This document shows positions 23,593-31,846 of a stretch of DNA of 36,437 nt, in pieces. Position 1 is the stretch's first letter. Each line of letters begins with the position of its first letter. The notes below the pieces were generated by a model, which did no database searches, was not told the origin of the DNA, and was given only the letters and a program-made list of their open reading frames with translations. The DNA lies in NCBI RefSeq assembly GCF_004912275.1, contig NZ_STGY01000069.1, positions 1 through 36,437 on the forward strand. The letters are read 5' to 3'. Made by a program: the position numbers and the translations under genes. The DNA comes from Glycomyces buryatensis. Lineage in GTDB: Bacteria > Actinomycetota > Actinomycetes > Mycobacteriales > Micromonosporaceae.

Positions 23593-23683
23593 GTCCGTGC
23601 CCCGTAAATCCGCTTCATGCGCCGTCTCAACGCCGGAGCTACCCTGTCCGAATCGACTAGGAGGTCGAGAACCGGAGCGTGCA

Positions 23684-24721
23684 ATGAACCCTGACACCGT
23701 AAGCCTCATCCCGAAAGTCGATTTGCACGTGCATCAAGAATCCAGTCCTCGATTGGATCGCGTGCTCTCACGGTCGACGCCGCGGGAGCCATTCGACTGG
23801 CAGTCGTGGTCGGCCGACATGATCGCGCGAACGCCGCCCGGAATAGAGCGGCTTCGCGAACTCGCGTCCGTTCATCCGGTGCCGCAGGAACTCGACCAGG
23901 ATCCCGAATTGTTCATCGCGCGCCATGTGGACCTCTTCTCCGAGGCGGCGTCGGACGGCGCGGTGCTGGTGGAGGTGCGCTGCGGACGGAAGTCGGTGCG
24001 CCGCCCCGACTTCATTCCCCTGTTCCGGGAGGCGGAGCGCCGCGTTCGAATGCACCATCCGCATTTCCATGCGGAGCCGGTCATGATGTTCAAACTCTGG
24101 TACGGCGAGCACGAGACCGAATCCCTGATGTCGGAATGCCTCCGCTTGGCCGGAGGAGTCGCCGGTATCGATTTCGTCTATGAACCGTACGATCGGGAGG
24201 CCGATTGGAGCCTCGCGTACCGGGTGGCGGACAGACTCTCTTCAGAGGGATTCGGCATCACCGCGCACGTCGGGGAATTTTCCACGGCCAATATCCGATC
24301 GGCTCTGAAGATGCCCGGACTCAGCAGGATCGGGCACGGCTTGCAGGCTGCGGAGTCGCCTGAACTGCTCAATCTCATTGGAGAGTCCGGAATTCTCGTG
24401 GAATGCTGCCTGACCAGCAATGTGAAACTCGGAGCTGTGCGTGAACTGGAGGATCACCCCATTCGACGCATGATGGATCTCGGCATTCGGGTGGGACTGG
24501 GCACGGACGATCCGGTCCAGCTCTGCACCACCATCGGCGCCGAATACGCGCGGGCGGGCGACCTCGGACTCGGCGATGCGGAGCTGCTGCGCGTCTCCAC
24601 GGACGCGGTGCAGGCGTCGTTCCTGCCCGAGGACGCCAAGGCGCGGCTCCGCACGCTGCTGGAGCCGTTCGAGCACGGCCTCACCGCTGAGGGAAGGAAG
24701 GCGTTCGAAAGCGATGTCTGA
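23684..24721 (+). CDS. Adenosine/AMP-deaminase-family aminohydrolase
   Basis: 345 aa from the ATG at 23,684 (GGAG 6 nt upstream); the longer frame would run back into the promoter region. The catalytic set is complete: KVDLHVHQESS (HxH), TAHVGEF (catalytic Glu of HxGE), RIGHGLQA (His) and GLGTDDPVQ (the Asp pair of S/T-DDP). The family deaminates purines, purine nucleosides and some modified bases. No purine salvage genes are nearby and the gene is first in the operon with the aminocyclitol genes, so its substrate may be a nucleoside or amidine-bearing pathway intermediate (inference). Its stop overlaps the methyltransferase start by 8 nt. Confidence 0.86.
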   Translation: MNPDTVSLIPKVDLHVHQESSPRLDRVLSRSTPREPFDWQSWSADMIARTPPGIERLRELASVHPVPQELDQDPELFIARHVDLFSEAASDGAVLVEVRCGRKSVRRPDFIPLFREAERRVRMHHPHFHAEPVMMFKLWYGEHETESLMSECLRLAGGVAGIDFVYEPYDREADWSLAYRVADRLSSEGFGITAHVGEFSTANIRSALKMPGLSRIGHGLQAAESPELLNLIGESGILVECCLTSNVKLGAVRELEDHPIRRMMDLGIRVGLGTDDPVQLCTTIGAEYARAGDLGLGDAELLRVSTDAVQASFLPEDAKARLRTLLEPFEHGLTAEGRKAFESDV

Positions 24722-25334
24722 CGAGGAATTGAAGGAGATCGTCCAATCGGGCTATGACACGGTGTCATACGCCTACAGAGACGATGAGGACGCTCCACCG
24801 CAGTACCGGCCGTGGATCGAGCAGCTGCTCCACGAGCACCCGCCGGGAACCGAGGTCCTCGACATCGGCTGCGGCTGCGGGGTTCCCATGTCCAAGTCGC
24901 TGGCCGAGTCCGGGCATGCGGTCACCGGAATCGACATCAGCGAGGTGCAGATCGCCCGGGCTCGCCGCCTCGTCCCGTCGGCGCGCTTCTTCTGCGGCGA
25001 CGCGACGGCGTTCCCGTTCCCCGACCGATCCTTCGACCTGATCCTGTGCCTGTACACCCTGTGGCACGTTCCGCTGCCGAACCAGGAGTCCTTCATAGGC
25101 CGCATGAGCCGGTGGCTCCGACCGGGCGGTGCGCTGCTCGCCACGGTGGCGGTCAGCGAATGGGAGGGCGTCAAGGACGGCTGGCTCGAGGGCGGCTCCA
25201 GAATGTGGTGGGGGCACCGCGATCTCGACACGTACCGCACGTGGTTCGACGCGGCCGGTTTCGACATCGAGTCCGACGAGTTCATTTCGCTCGGCCGCGG
25301 CAAGCAGCAGGCTCTCTGGACTCGACGCCGTTGA
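24714..25334 (+). CDS. Class I SAM-dependent methyltransferase
   Basis: 206 aa. Motif I is VLDIGCGCGVPMSKSL, followed by AVTGIDIS (acidic residue binding the SAM ribose), FFCGDATAFPFPDRSFDLI and LRPGGALLATV. This is the Methyltransf_11 layout of small-molecule N-, O- or C-methyltransferases. The ATG at 24,714 lies inside the end of the deaminase gene, so the two are coupled. Substrate unknown. A stretch of 425 bases without an intact gene follows. Confidence 0.88.
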   Translation: MSDEELKEIVQSGYDTVSYAYRDDEDAPPQYRPWIEQLLHEHPPGTEVLDIGCGCGVPMSKSLAESGHAVTGIDISEVQIARARRLVPSARFFCGDATAFPFPDRSFDLILCLYTLWHVPLPNQESFIGRMSRWLRPGGALLATVAVSEWEGVKDGWLEGGSRMWWGHRDLDTYRTWFDAAGFDIESDEFISLGRGKQQALWTRRR

Positions 25335-25438
25335 GGAGGGCCCCTACCGGTGCTGCCGGGACCGGCTCTCGTACAGCTCCGAGTAGACGCCACCGCTCAG
25401 GGATACACGGAGCGGGACGCGATGGCGCGCATGCCTTC

Positions 25439-25461
25439 GTCACGCGAATCGGTGACAATCG
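25439..25461 (+). promoter_or_regulatory. Candidate operator, site 3 (perfect palindrome variant)
   Basis: GTCACGCGAATCGGTGAC (25,439-25,456) is a perfect GTCAC-N8-GTGAC inverted repeat, followed by AATCG. It shares the 12-base core GTCACGCGAATC with sites 1 and 2, and in reverse shares their ATTGTCAC flank. It lies about 300 nt upstream of the glycosyltransferase at 25,760. Confidence 0.5.
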
Positions 25462-25521
25462 ACCCAGCTCACATCGTGATAGCTTCGGCCGGTATTCGAT
25501 CGTGGTGACCATTCATCAACG

Positions 25522-25611
25522 ATGCCCCCGCTTGAACGAAGTGCTCCGGGTCCCGCACCGGAGCCCGAGAACCTCGCGCTGCTGCTGTACACCTCCGGCA
25601 GCACCTCGGGT
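25522..25611 (+). pseudogene. Relic of an adenylation (AMP-binding) domain
   Basis: Thirty codons read ...PEPENLALLLYTSGSTSG, the A3 phosphate-binding loop of adenylate-forming enzymes (YTSGSTG). No similarity continues on either side, and no downstream A motifs are present before the glycosyltransferase. It is a scrap of a lost NRPS or acyl ligase gene within the 25,335-25,759 gap. Apart from this and operator site 3, that gap shows nothing recognisable. Confidence 0.5.
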
Positions 25612-25759
25612 CGTCTTGGTCGAGTAATCCATCGCCGATCTGGATGGCGACTGCCGCGCCCTGTTCCTGAAGTGCCCACGGAGACCAACCGAGCAGCAAC
25701 GAAGCTGCCATCCCGAGATCCTTCCGACGATCGAACGCTCACAGTCCAGAAGGAAGTAC

Positions 25760-26998
25760 ATGACCGACTCGACAGCCGGGGCGCCGCTCGCCCCGAAGGC
25801 ATCAGTCATCATCCCCACGTTCAACCGGGCCCCGCTCCTGGCCGAGACGCTCCGCGGACTCGCCAGACAGCACCTGGATCCCGACCACTTCGAAGTCGTC
25901 GTCATCGACGACGGCTCCACCGACGCGACACCGGAAGTGGTGAAATCCTTCGAGGACCGGCTGCACCTCTCCTACGCGTTCCAAGAGGACCGGGGATTCC
26001 GGGTCGCCGAGGCCCGCAACCGAGGCGCCCGGCTCGCCACTTCGGACACCCTGGTGTTCGTGGACACCGGGGCCGTGGTCGGCCCGGACTTCCTCGGCGC
26101 TCACCTGAAGGCGCTCGGCGACGGCACCCGACCGCGCGCGGTCGTCGGATACGCCTACGCGTACCGGCCCGAGGACCCGACCTCCGGGCTCGCCCAGATG
26201 GCCGGGCGGGTACTGCCGGAGCGGCTGCCGGAGGTCTACCGGCACGATCCCTCGTTCTGGGACAACCGGCACGGCACCTTCATGCGCTGCGACTGGGATC
26301 TCCAACGGTTGACGGTCCCCTGGTTCCTCCTGTGGGCCACCAACTGCTCGATGCGCGCCGACCTCTACTGGGCCGTCGACGGCTTCGATGAGGACTTCCA
26401 GCGCTGGGGCGTGGAGGACATGGAACTCGGGTTCCGCCTCTTCAAGCAAGGCGTCGAATTCGTGGTCAGCCACGACGCCTGGGCCGTCGAAACTCCGCAC
26501 GACAGAGACGCCGAGAACAACGTCGAAAGCAACAACCACAACATCGCGCAGATGCACGACAAGCATCCCGAGCCGGTGGTCGAGATCGGTTGGGACCTCA
26601 TCCGCACCGACCGGTACTGGCATTGGGAGGACGACCACCGGCGGGTCCTCCAATGGACGGACGAAGTCCGCGACAAGGACGTGTCCGACGAGATCGCCGC
26701 CGCGGTGGCCGACCTCGGCGACGCCGACCAGGTCGCCGTCATCGGCTGCGGCGGCAGGGTTCCCGAGTCGCTCAAGAACGCGCAGCTATTCGACTTCGAC
26801 CCCGACTGCGCGCGCGCTCACGGCGACGCCGGCCGCCACGCGATCGGGATGCGCACGCGCCTGCCCGACCGCTCGGTCGACGTCGTGGTGCTGACCTCGC
26901 GCCTGGCGGGCCTGTGGGAGCGGTGGAATCTCCAGATCCTCGCCGAGGCCAGGCGCATCGGCCTAGAAGTGCGCGCGCCGGGGCTGGAACCGTGGTGA
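25760..26998 (+). CDS. Family 2 glycosyltransferase with a methyltransferase-like C-terminal domain
   Basis: 412 aa; ATG 25,760 with AGAAGGAAG upstream. Residues ~14-290 are a GT-A fold: ASVIIPTFNRAPLLAETL, VVVIDDGSTDATPE (nucleotide-binding Asp pair), RNRGARLATSDTLVFVDTG, and WGVEDMELGFRLFKQG (catalytic ED, as in chondroitin-polymerase-like transferases). Residues ~320-412 change character: VAVIGCGGRVPESL, LFDFDPDCARAHGDAG, MRTRLPDRSVDVVVLTSRLAGLW. This looks like the latter part of a class I methyltransferase Rossmann fold with a degenerate SAM motif. It probably transfers a sugar to the cyclitol core. Coupled to the next gene (GTGA overlap). Confidence 0.85.
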   Translation: MTDSTAGAPLAPKASVIIPTFNRAPLLAETLRGLARQHLDPDHFEVVVIDDGSTDATPEVVKSFEDRLHLSYAFQEDRGFRVAEARNRGARLATSDTLVFVDTGAVVGPDFLGAHLKALGDGTRPRAVVGYAYAYRPEDPTSGLAQMAGRVLPERLPEVYRHDPSFWDNRHGTFMRCDWDLQRLTVPWFLLWATNCSMRADLYWAVDGFDEDFQRWGVEDMELGFRLFKQGVEFVVSHDAWAVETPHDRDAENNVESNNHNIAQMHDKHPEPVVEIGWDLIRTDRYWHWEDDHRRVLQWTDEVRDKDVSDEIAAAVADLGDADQVAVIGCGGRVPESLKNAQLFDFDPDCARAHGDAGRHAIGMRTRLPDRSVDVVVLTSRLAGLWERWNLQILAEARRIGLEVRAPGLEPW

Positions 26999-28260
26999 GG
27001 GACGCTCCGCTCGCCGTCAACGGCGGCGCGGCGGTACGCGACCGGGGCCGCTCGTGGCCGAGCTGGCCTGTGGCGGCGCCGGGGGCCTCCTCCGCACTCG
27101 AAGCCGTGCTGCGCAGCGGCAGCTGGGCCATCTCCAGCCCGTACCGGGGCGAGCTCCAGGAGCGCCGCTTCGCGAAGGCGTTCGCCGCTTACACGGGGAC
27201 GCGCCACTGCGTGCCTACCGACCACGGGTCCAGCGCGCTCGTGATCGCGATGGAATCACTCGGCCTCGACTACGGCGACCCCGTCCTGGTGCCCGCGCTG
27301 ACCTGGACCGCCAGCGCCAGCGCGGTCTTCAGGGCCGGGCTCGTGCCGGTCCTGGCCGATGTCGACCCCGCCACCGGGTGCCTCGCCGCCGAGGCGGTGG
27401 CCGCCGAGACCGACATCGCTGCGGTCATCGCCGTCCACTGGGCCTGCAACATGGCCGACGTCCCCGCAATCGCCAAGGCGGCCGACGGAGTCCATGTGAT
27501 CGAGGATGCCGCGCAGGCGCACGGTGGCCGTTGGGAGGGCCGTCCTGCCGGGTCCCTCGGGACCATGGGGTGCTTCAGCATGCAGCACTCCAAAGTGCTC
27601 ACTTGTGGCGAGGGCGGTGCGATTGTCACCGACGACCCCGAGCGCGCCGGGCTGCTGGAGGAGCTTCGCGCGGACTCGCGGCGGTACCGCGACAGCCTGG
27701 TCGAGGGCGAACTGCCGCTGACCGAGTCCGCCACCACGTTGGGCGCGAACTTCTGCCTCGACGAGTTCGGAGCCTCCCTCCTCGTCGCCCAACTGGAGAT
27801 CCTGGATGAACAGCACACGGTGCGCAACGCGAACTACGAGCTGCTGACCCGCCTGCTGGCGCCGGTCACCGGGGTGAAGCTGCTGACGCGCAGCCCCTCC
27901 CAGGACAAGCTCTCGCTCTACGAGGTCCCCCTCGTATTCGAGGGGTTTCCAGAAGGCATCGACAAATCCTGGGCCGCAACGGCACTCACCGCCGAACTGG
28001 GCGTCCGGGTGTACACCCCGCGGCCGCCGCTGGCCCGCAGCCGCCTGCTCGAACCGTGGCGCAAGAGCACGCTGGCTCCGCTCGCGGAGCAGTTCGTGAA
28101 ACGGCACGCGGATCGCGCGTACCCCGGCGCCGACCACCTCGCCGCCCACGCGGTCCTGCTGCACCACAGCGTGTTCCTGGGAGGCGAAGAGGACATGGCG
28201 GATATCGCCGCCGCCGCGGCGAAGGTCGCCCGGCACCTCGAGGAAGGGGCGACCCGATGA
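26995..28260 (+). CDS. Glutamine:2-deoxy-scyllo-inosose aminotransferase-type DegT enzyme
   Basis: 421 aa from the GTG at 26,995 overlapping the glycosyltransferase stop. Similarity to BtrS/NeoB-type enzymes is visible throughout: LAVNGG, WPSWP, SGSWAISSPYRGE, ERRFAKAFAAYTG, VPALTWTASASAV, VIEDAAQAHGG, CFSMQHSKVLTCGEGG (PLP Lys), LRADSRRYRD and LHHSVFL near the end. These enzymes aminate DOI to 2-deoxy-scyllo-inosamine, and in 2-deoxystreptamine pathways also perform the second transamination. The DOI synthase homologue two genes downstream supports the assignment. ATGA overlap with the next gene. Confidence 0.9.
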   Translation: MRDAPLAVNGGAAVRDRGRSWPSWPVAAPGASSALEAVLRSGSWAISSPYRGELQERRFAKAFAAYTGTRHCVPTDHGSSALVIAMESLGLDYGDPVLVPALTWTASASAVFRAGLVPVLADVDPATGCLAAEAVAAETDIAAVIAVHWACNMADVPAIAKAADGVHVIEDAAQAHGGRWEGRPAGSLGTMGCFSMQHSKVLTCGEGGAIVTDDPERAGLLEELRADSRRYRDSLVEGELPLTESATTLGANFCLDEFGASLLVAQLEILDEQHTVRNANYELLTRLLAPVTGVKLLTRSPSQDKLSLYEVPLVFEGFPEGIDKSWAATALTAELGVRVYTPRPPLARSRLLEPWRKSTLAPLAEQFVKRHADRAYPGADHLAAHAVLLHHSVFLGGEEDMADIAAAAAKVARHLEEGATR

Positions 28261-29306
28261 GCGGGCCCGAGCGCATTGCACCCGGAGTCTCGGTAGTGGT
28301 GCCCGTTCTCGGCAGGGTGCCCTCGACTGAGCGGATGCTCGCCAGCCTGCGAGCCGCGGCCGAGCGCTGCCCCGAGCCGGTGGAGATCATCCTCATCGAC
28401 GACTCCGGCCCGACGGATGCCGCCCGACATCGAGAGCACTGCGACAGGCACGGCGCCCGCTACCTGCGCGGGCCGCGGCATGTCGGCGCCAAACGGAACC
28501 TCGGCGTGCGGCACGCCTCCCACGACCTCCTGCTGTTCACCGACTCGGACTGCCGCGCGACGCCCGACCTGCTGCGAATCCACGTCGCGGCGATCCGCGA
28601 TGCACCGGAGACGGCTGGGCTCGCCGGGCCGACGATCGTCGAAGTCAGCCCCACCCGGGTCTTCAGGATCATGCGCCGGTCCCACCTGCTCCACGCAGAC
28701 TTGGAGCGCCCAGCGCTCGGCGGCCCGCTCGAATGGGCGACCACGTCGAACCTGTTGGTCCGCAAGGATGCGTTCGAGCAGGTCGGCGGGTTCGTAGAAC
28801 GGTCACTGCTGGTGGCCGGCGGCGAGGACGTCGACCTCGGCGTCCGCCTGACCCGAGCGGGCCTCAAACTGCGGTCCCAACCGGACGCGCTGGTCGTCCA
28901 CGATCGGCTCAGCTCAGACACACTGCACACCATCTGGCGGCGGCTCTATGGGTACGGCCGCTCGGAGCAGTGGCTCATCGTCGTCCACCCGGACCGGCGC
29001 GCCCCGCGCTGGAACCCGGTCGTGGCTGTCGGGGCGTCCGGTGCGGTGGCGCTCGCCGCCGCGCCGTCAACCGGAGGACTGAGCTTTGCACTGGTCCCCG
29101 CCACGGCCGCGATCGCCATCGGGCTTCGTGCAAGCGCCCGGCATGAGGCGGGGAGCGGCCTTCGCGGCGCGGCCAACGCCGTGGCCTGCGCGATATTGGA
29201 ATGCTCGTTCGACATCGGCGCCGCGGTCGCATCGTTTCAACTGCGCCGTCCCGGCCTGCTGTTCGCAGGCTTCCGGCCGGCTCCGGAGGGAGGCCCCGAT
29301 GCATGA
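28257..29306 (+). CDS. Family 2 glycosyltransferase with C-terminal membrane-like segment
   Basis: 349 aa; ATG 28,257 preceded by GAGGAAGGGG and overlapping the aminotransferase stop (ATGA). GT-A motifs are GVSVVVPVLGRVPSTERML, IILIDDSGPTD, GAKRNLGVRHA, LLFTDSDCR (DxD) and GGEDVDLGVRLTRAG (catalytic ED). The region from about residue 240 (NPVVAVGASGAVALAAA, LSFALVPATAAIAIGL) is hydrophobic and may associate with the membrane. It is a second, distinct GT2 beside the one at 25,760, so two sugar additions are likely. Typical deoxystreptamine clusters use other glycosyltransferase families, which makes this choice unusual. Overlaps the DOI synthase gene by 8 nt. Confidence 0.85.
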   Translation: MSGPERIAPGVSVVVPVLGRVPSTERMLASLRAAAERCPEPVEIILIDDSGPTDAARHREHCDRHGARYLRGPRHVGAKRNLGVRHASHDLLLFTDSDCRATPDLLRIHVAAIRDAPETAGLAGPTIVEVSPTRVFRIMRRSHLLHADLERPALGGPLEWATTSNLLVRKDAFEQVGGFVERSLLVAGGEDVDLGVRLTRAGLKLRSQPDALVVHDRLSSDTLHTIWRRLYGYGRSEQWLIVVHPDRRAPRWNPVVAVGASGAVALAAAPSTGGLSFALVPATAAIAIGLRASARHEAGSGLRGAANAVACAILECSFDIGAAVASFQLRRPGLLFAGFRPAPEGGPDA

Positions 29307-30426
29307 TGGCCTCTTGCGCATCGGCTCGGCCGCCGTGCCCTACCGCTACGGCGCGGACTGTACGGACGGTCTGGCGGAAGGCATCGAAGCGCTCGGACTC
29401 GGTTCGGCGATCGTCGTCATCGACGAGGCGGTGCAGTCGCACGCCGAGCCGCTGCTTTCGCGGCTCGGTCAGCGGATGCAGGTGCGTCCCATAGTCATCG
29501 CCGGCGCGGAGCAGCACAAGCGACTCTCGCTGGTCGAAGAGGTGCTCGACCGCGCGGTCGCCGAAGGGGCCGACCGGACCTCCGCGATCCTCGCGATGGG
29601 CGGCGGGCTCGTGGGGAACGTCGCGGGGCTCGCCGCCTCGCTCCTGTTCCGCGGCGTCCGGCTGGTGCACCTGCCGACCACGCCGGTCGCCGCGTTCGAC
29701 GCGGTCCTCTCCTTGAAGCAGGGGGTCAACCTCCGCTCGGGAAAGAACCTGTGCGGCGCGTACACCGCGCCGGCGATGATCGGCTGCGATCTGACCTGGC
29801 TCACCACGATTCCGCGCCGCGGGCTCCTGACCGGGATCGCCGAGATGGCGAAGAACGTCCTCGCCGTCGTCCCGGGCCGGGAGCGCGACTTCGAAGAGGC
29901 CCTTGCGAACCTCCCGGATCGACCCGTCGCGGCCTTTACAACGCTGTTCGAGCTGGGTTTCGACTCGAAGGCGCCGATGCTGCGCACCGACCCGAACGAA
30001 AAGAAGGCGGCCCTCGTGTTCGAATACGGGCACACCGTCGGGCACGCGCTCGAGTCGGTGGCGGCGGGCGCGATGAGCCACGGCGAGGCTGTCGCATGGG
30101 GGATGCTGACGGCCGCCGAAGCAAGCGCTCAGCTCGGCCACCTCGGCGACGCCGACCTCAAACGGCACTACCGGCTCCTGTCGCACCTTGAACTGCCGGC
30201 CCCGCGCATCGCGCTGGAGCGGTTCGACCTGGAGTCGCTGGCAACGCGGCTGCGGTCCGACAACAAACGCGGCCACATCCCGTGCCCGCCCGAGTCGGCC
30301 CCGATGGTGCTGCTGCGCCGTCTCGGCGAGCCGGTCGCCGACGGCGACGGCATGCCCCTGATCCCCGTTTCGATCGGCACCGCACTCGACGCGTTCGAGA
30401 AGGTCACCGCCACAGAGGAGCTATGA
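29299..30426 (+). CDS. 2-deoxy-scyllo-inosose synthase-like sugar phosphate cyclase
   Basis: 375 aa; ATG 29,299 with GGAGGGAGG 6 nt upstream. Dehydroquinate-synthase fold with features of the DOI synthase branch (BtrC, NeoC): GAEQHKRLSLVEEVLDRA, ILAMGGGLVGNVAGLAA, LFRGVRLVHLPTTPVAAFDAVLSLKQGVNL, SGKNLCGAYTAP, and the metal-site block VFEYGHTVGHALE. DOI synthase converts glucose 6-phosphate to DOI, the first step of 2-deoxystreptamine. LFRG-x-RLVHLPTT and LSLKQ-VN favour it over dehydroquinate or 2-epi-5-epi-valiolone synthases. With the adjacent DOI-type aminotransferase this defines the aminocyclitol branch. Confidence 0.88.
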   Translation: MHDGLLRIGSAAVPYRYGADCTDGLAEGIEALGLGSAIVVIDEAVQSHAEPLLSRLGQRMQVRPIVIAGAEQHKRLSLVEEVLDRAVAEGADRTSAILAMGGGLVGNVAGLAASLLFRGVRLVHLPTTPVAAFDAVLSLKQGVNLRSGKNLCGAYTAPAMIGCDLTWLTTIPRRGLLTGIAEMAKNVLAVVPGRERDFEEALANLPDRPVAAFTTLFELGFDSKAPMLRTDPNEKKAALVFEYGHTVGHALESVAAGAMSHGEAVAWGMLTAAEASAQLGHLGDADLKRHYRLLSHLELPAPRIALERFDLESLATRLRSDNKRGHIPCPPESAPMVLLRRLGEPVADGDGMPLIPVSIGTALDAFEKVTATEEL

Positions 30427-30427
30427 C

Positions 30428-31618
30428 GTGAAACTGCATCCGGAATTCGACCGGCGGTCGGTGGCGGCGCTCTTGGCCCTCTCTGTGGCGGCATTCTGCT
30501 TCGTGACGACCGAGACCGTCCCAGTGGGACTGCTCTCGGAGATATCAGGGGATCTGAAGATTTCCCCGTCACAGGTCGGCCTGCTCGTGACGGGCTACGC
30601 CGTGACGGTCGTCGTCGTCACGCTGCCGCTGGTACGCCTGCTCGCGAGGGTCCCGCGCCGCCCGCTGATCCTGGGCCTGATGGCACTGATGGTGGTGTCG
30701 ACCGCGCTGTCGGCCGCCGCGCAGGGATTCGACACGCTGCTCGCCGCCCGGGTGGTGACGGCGCTGAGCCAGGCGGTCTTCTGGGGGGTGGTGGCCCCGG
30801 TGGCGGCCGGTATGTTCCCGGCCCGCGTGCGAGGCAGGGTGATGGCGGTGGTGTTCACCGGCGGATCGATCGGCCCGATGCTCGGCGTGCCGGCCGGCAC
30901 GTGGCTCGCCCAGATCGCGGGCTGGCGTTGGGTGTTCGTGGCATTGTCGGCGCTCGGCCTGCTCGCTTTCGTCACGCTCGCCGCGGCACTGCGAGTAGGA
31001 GCGGCGCAGCAGGAGCACGCCGAGCGCGGGACGACGCCTGACGTGCGCCGCTACACGCTGGTCCTCGCCACGAACACGCTGGCGGTGGCGGGGTTCTTCG
31101 CGGTGTTCACGTACTCCTCGGAGTTCATCGTCGTTGTCGCCGCCATACCGGCGGCGCTGCTGGGGCCGCTGCTGCTTGCCCGCGGCGTGGCCGACTTCGG
31201 AGGCATCGCCGTCGGAGGAATCGCCTCCGATCGGAACCAGCTGCTCGCAGTCGTGATCCCGGCCGGACTTCTGACGATCACGCTGGTCGGCATGTACGGC
31301 CTTGGCACGAGCCCGGTCGCTGCCGGCGCCGCGATCGTGATGACCGGACTCGCGATGGGGGCACTCACCCCGGCCGTGCAGAACCGCGTCATGGAGTTCG
31401 CCCCCGGTGGCACTGACATCGCATCGGCGGGAGGCTCCGTCGCTTACAACGTCGGCATCGCTCTCGGGTCATCGCTCGGTGCGTTCAGTCTCGCCCAGTT
31501 CGGCACCCGCAGCATCGCCGTCACCGGAGCCGCACTCGCGGCGGCGGCGCTGCTCGCCGCGATCGCGACGGGGGCGACGGTCCGCGAGCCTGCGGCGGTC
31601 GCAAAGGAGACGGTCTGA
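30428..31618 (+). CDS. MFS efflux transporter (DHA1 type)
   Basis: 396 aa, 12 hydrophobic segments by eye. GTG 30,428, one base after the cyclase stop, with GAGGAG 6 nt upstream. Segment 1 has FCFVTTETVPVGLL, typical of the AraJ/Cmx branch. VVVVTLPLVRLLARVPRRPLI is the loop 2-3 motif A region, and GGSIGPMLGVPAGTWLA is motif C of drug antiporters. Last gene of the plus-strand operon; probably exports the product and gives self-resistance. After it, 31,619-31,757 holds nothing recognisable. Confidence 0.9.
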   Translation: MKLHPEFDRRSVAALLALSVAAFCFVTTETVPVGLLSEISGDLKISPSQVGLLVTGYAVTVVVVTLPLVRLLARVPRRPLILGLMALMVVSTALSAAAQGFDTLLAARVVTALSQAVFWGVVAPVAAGMFPARVRGRVMAVVFTGGSIGPMLGVPAGTWLAQIAGWRWVFVALSALGLLAFVTLAAALRVGAAQQEHAERGTTPDVRRYTLVLATNTLAVAGFFAVFTYSSEFIVVVAAIPAALLGPLLLARGVADFGGIAVGGIASDRNQLLAVVIPAGLLTITLVGMYGLGTSPVAAGAAIVMTGLAMGALTPAVQNRVMEFAPGGTDIASAGGSVAYNVGIALGSSLGAFSLAQFGTRSIAVTGAALAAAALLAAIATGATVREPAAVAKETV

Positions 31619-31757
31619 ACTCCGGCCTGGATGACCCATTCCGTAACGGCACCTTGGAGTCCGGCTCCGAACAGCCGCGAACGGCTCCCTTTCCGGCTCC
31701 CCGCGGCCCTCCACAATGTTCCAATTGGAGTACGCGGGCCTTTCCGAAAGACACGAA

Positions 31758-31781
31758 AAAGGCCCTGTCACCAGGGCCTTT
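31758..31781 (-). terminator. Rho-independent terminator downstream of the tRNA-Leu fragment
   Basis: A 10-bp stem (AAAGGCCCTG / CAGGGCCTTT) with a 4-nt loop is followed on the minus strand by T residues. It lies 6 nt past the tRNA 3' end, so it is the tRNA's own terminator. It may also stop transcripts from the MFS gene on the plus strand. Confidence 0.75.
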
Positions 31782-31787
31782 CATCTG

Positions 31788-31846
31788 TGCGCGAGGGGGG
31801 ACTTGAACCCCCACGTCCATTAGTAGGACACTAGCACCTCAAGCTA
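31788..31846 (-). tRNA. 3' fragment of tRNA-Leu(GAG), probable integration-site remnant
   Basis: On the minus strand, from the anticodon stem onward, the tRNA is intact: TAGC, loop TTGAGGT (anticodon GAG at 31,840-31,838), GCTAG, long variable arm with GTCC/GGAC stem, T-arm GGGGGTTCAAGTCCCCC, acceptor CTCGCGC and discriminator A. The D-arm and 5' acceptor strand are replaced by unrelated A/T-rich sequence to the right. Such 3'-halves are what tyrosine integrases leave behind at tRNA genes. The missing 5' half lies toward higher coordinates, so the inserted element should be on that side. Confidence 0.8.
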
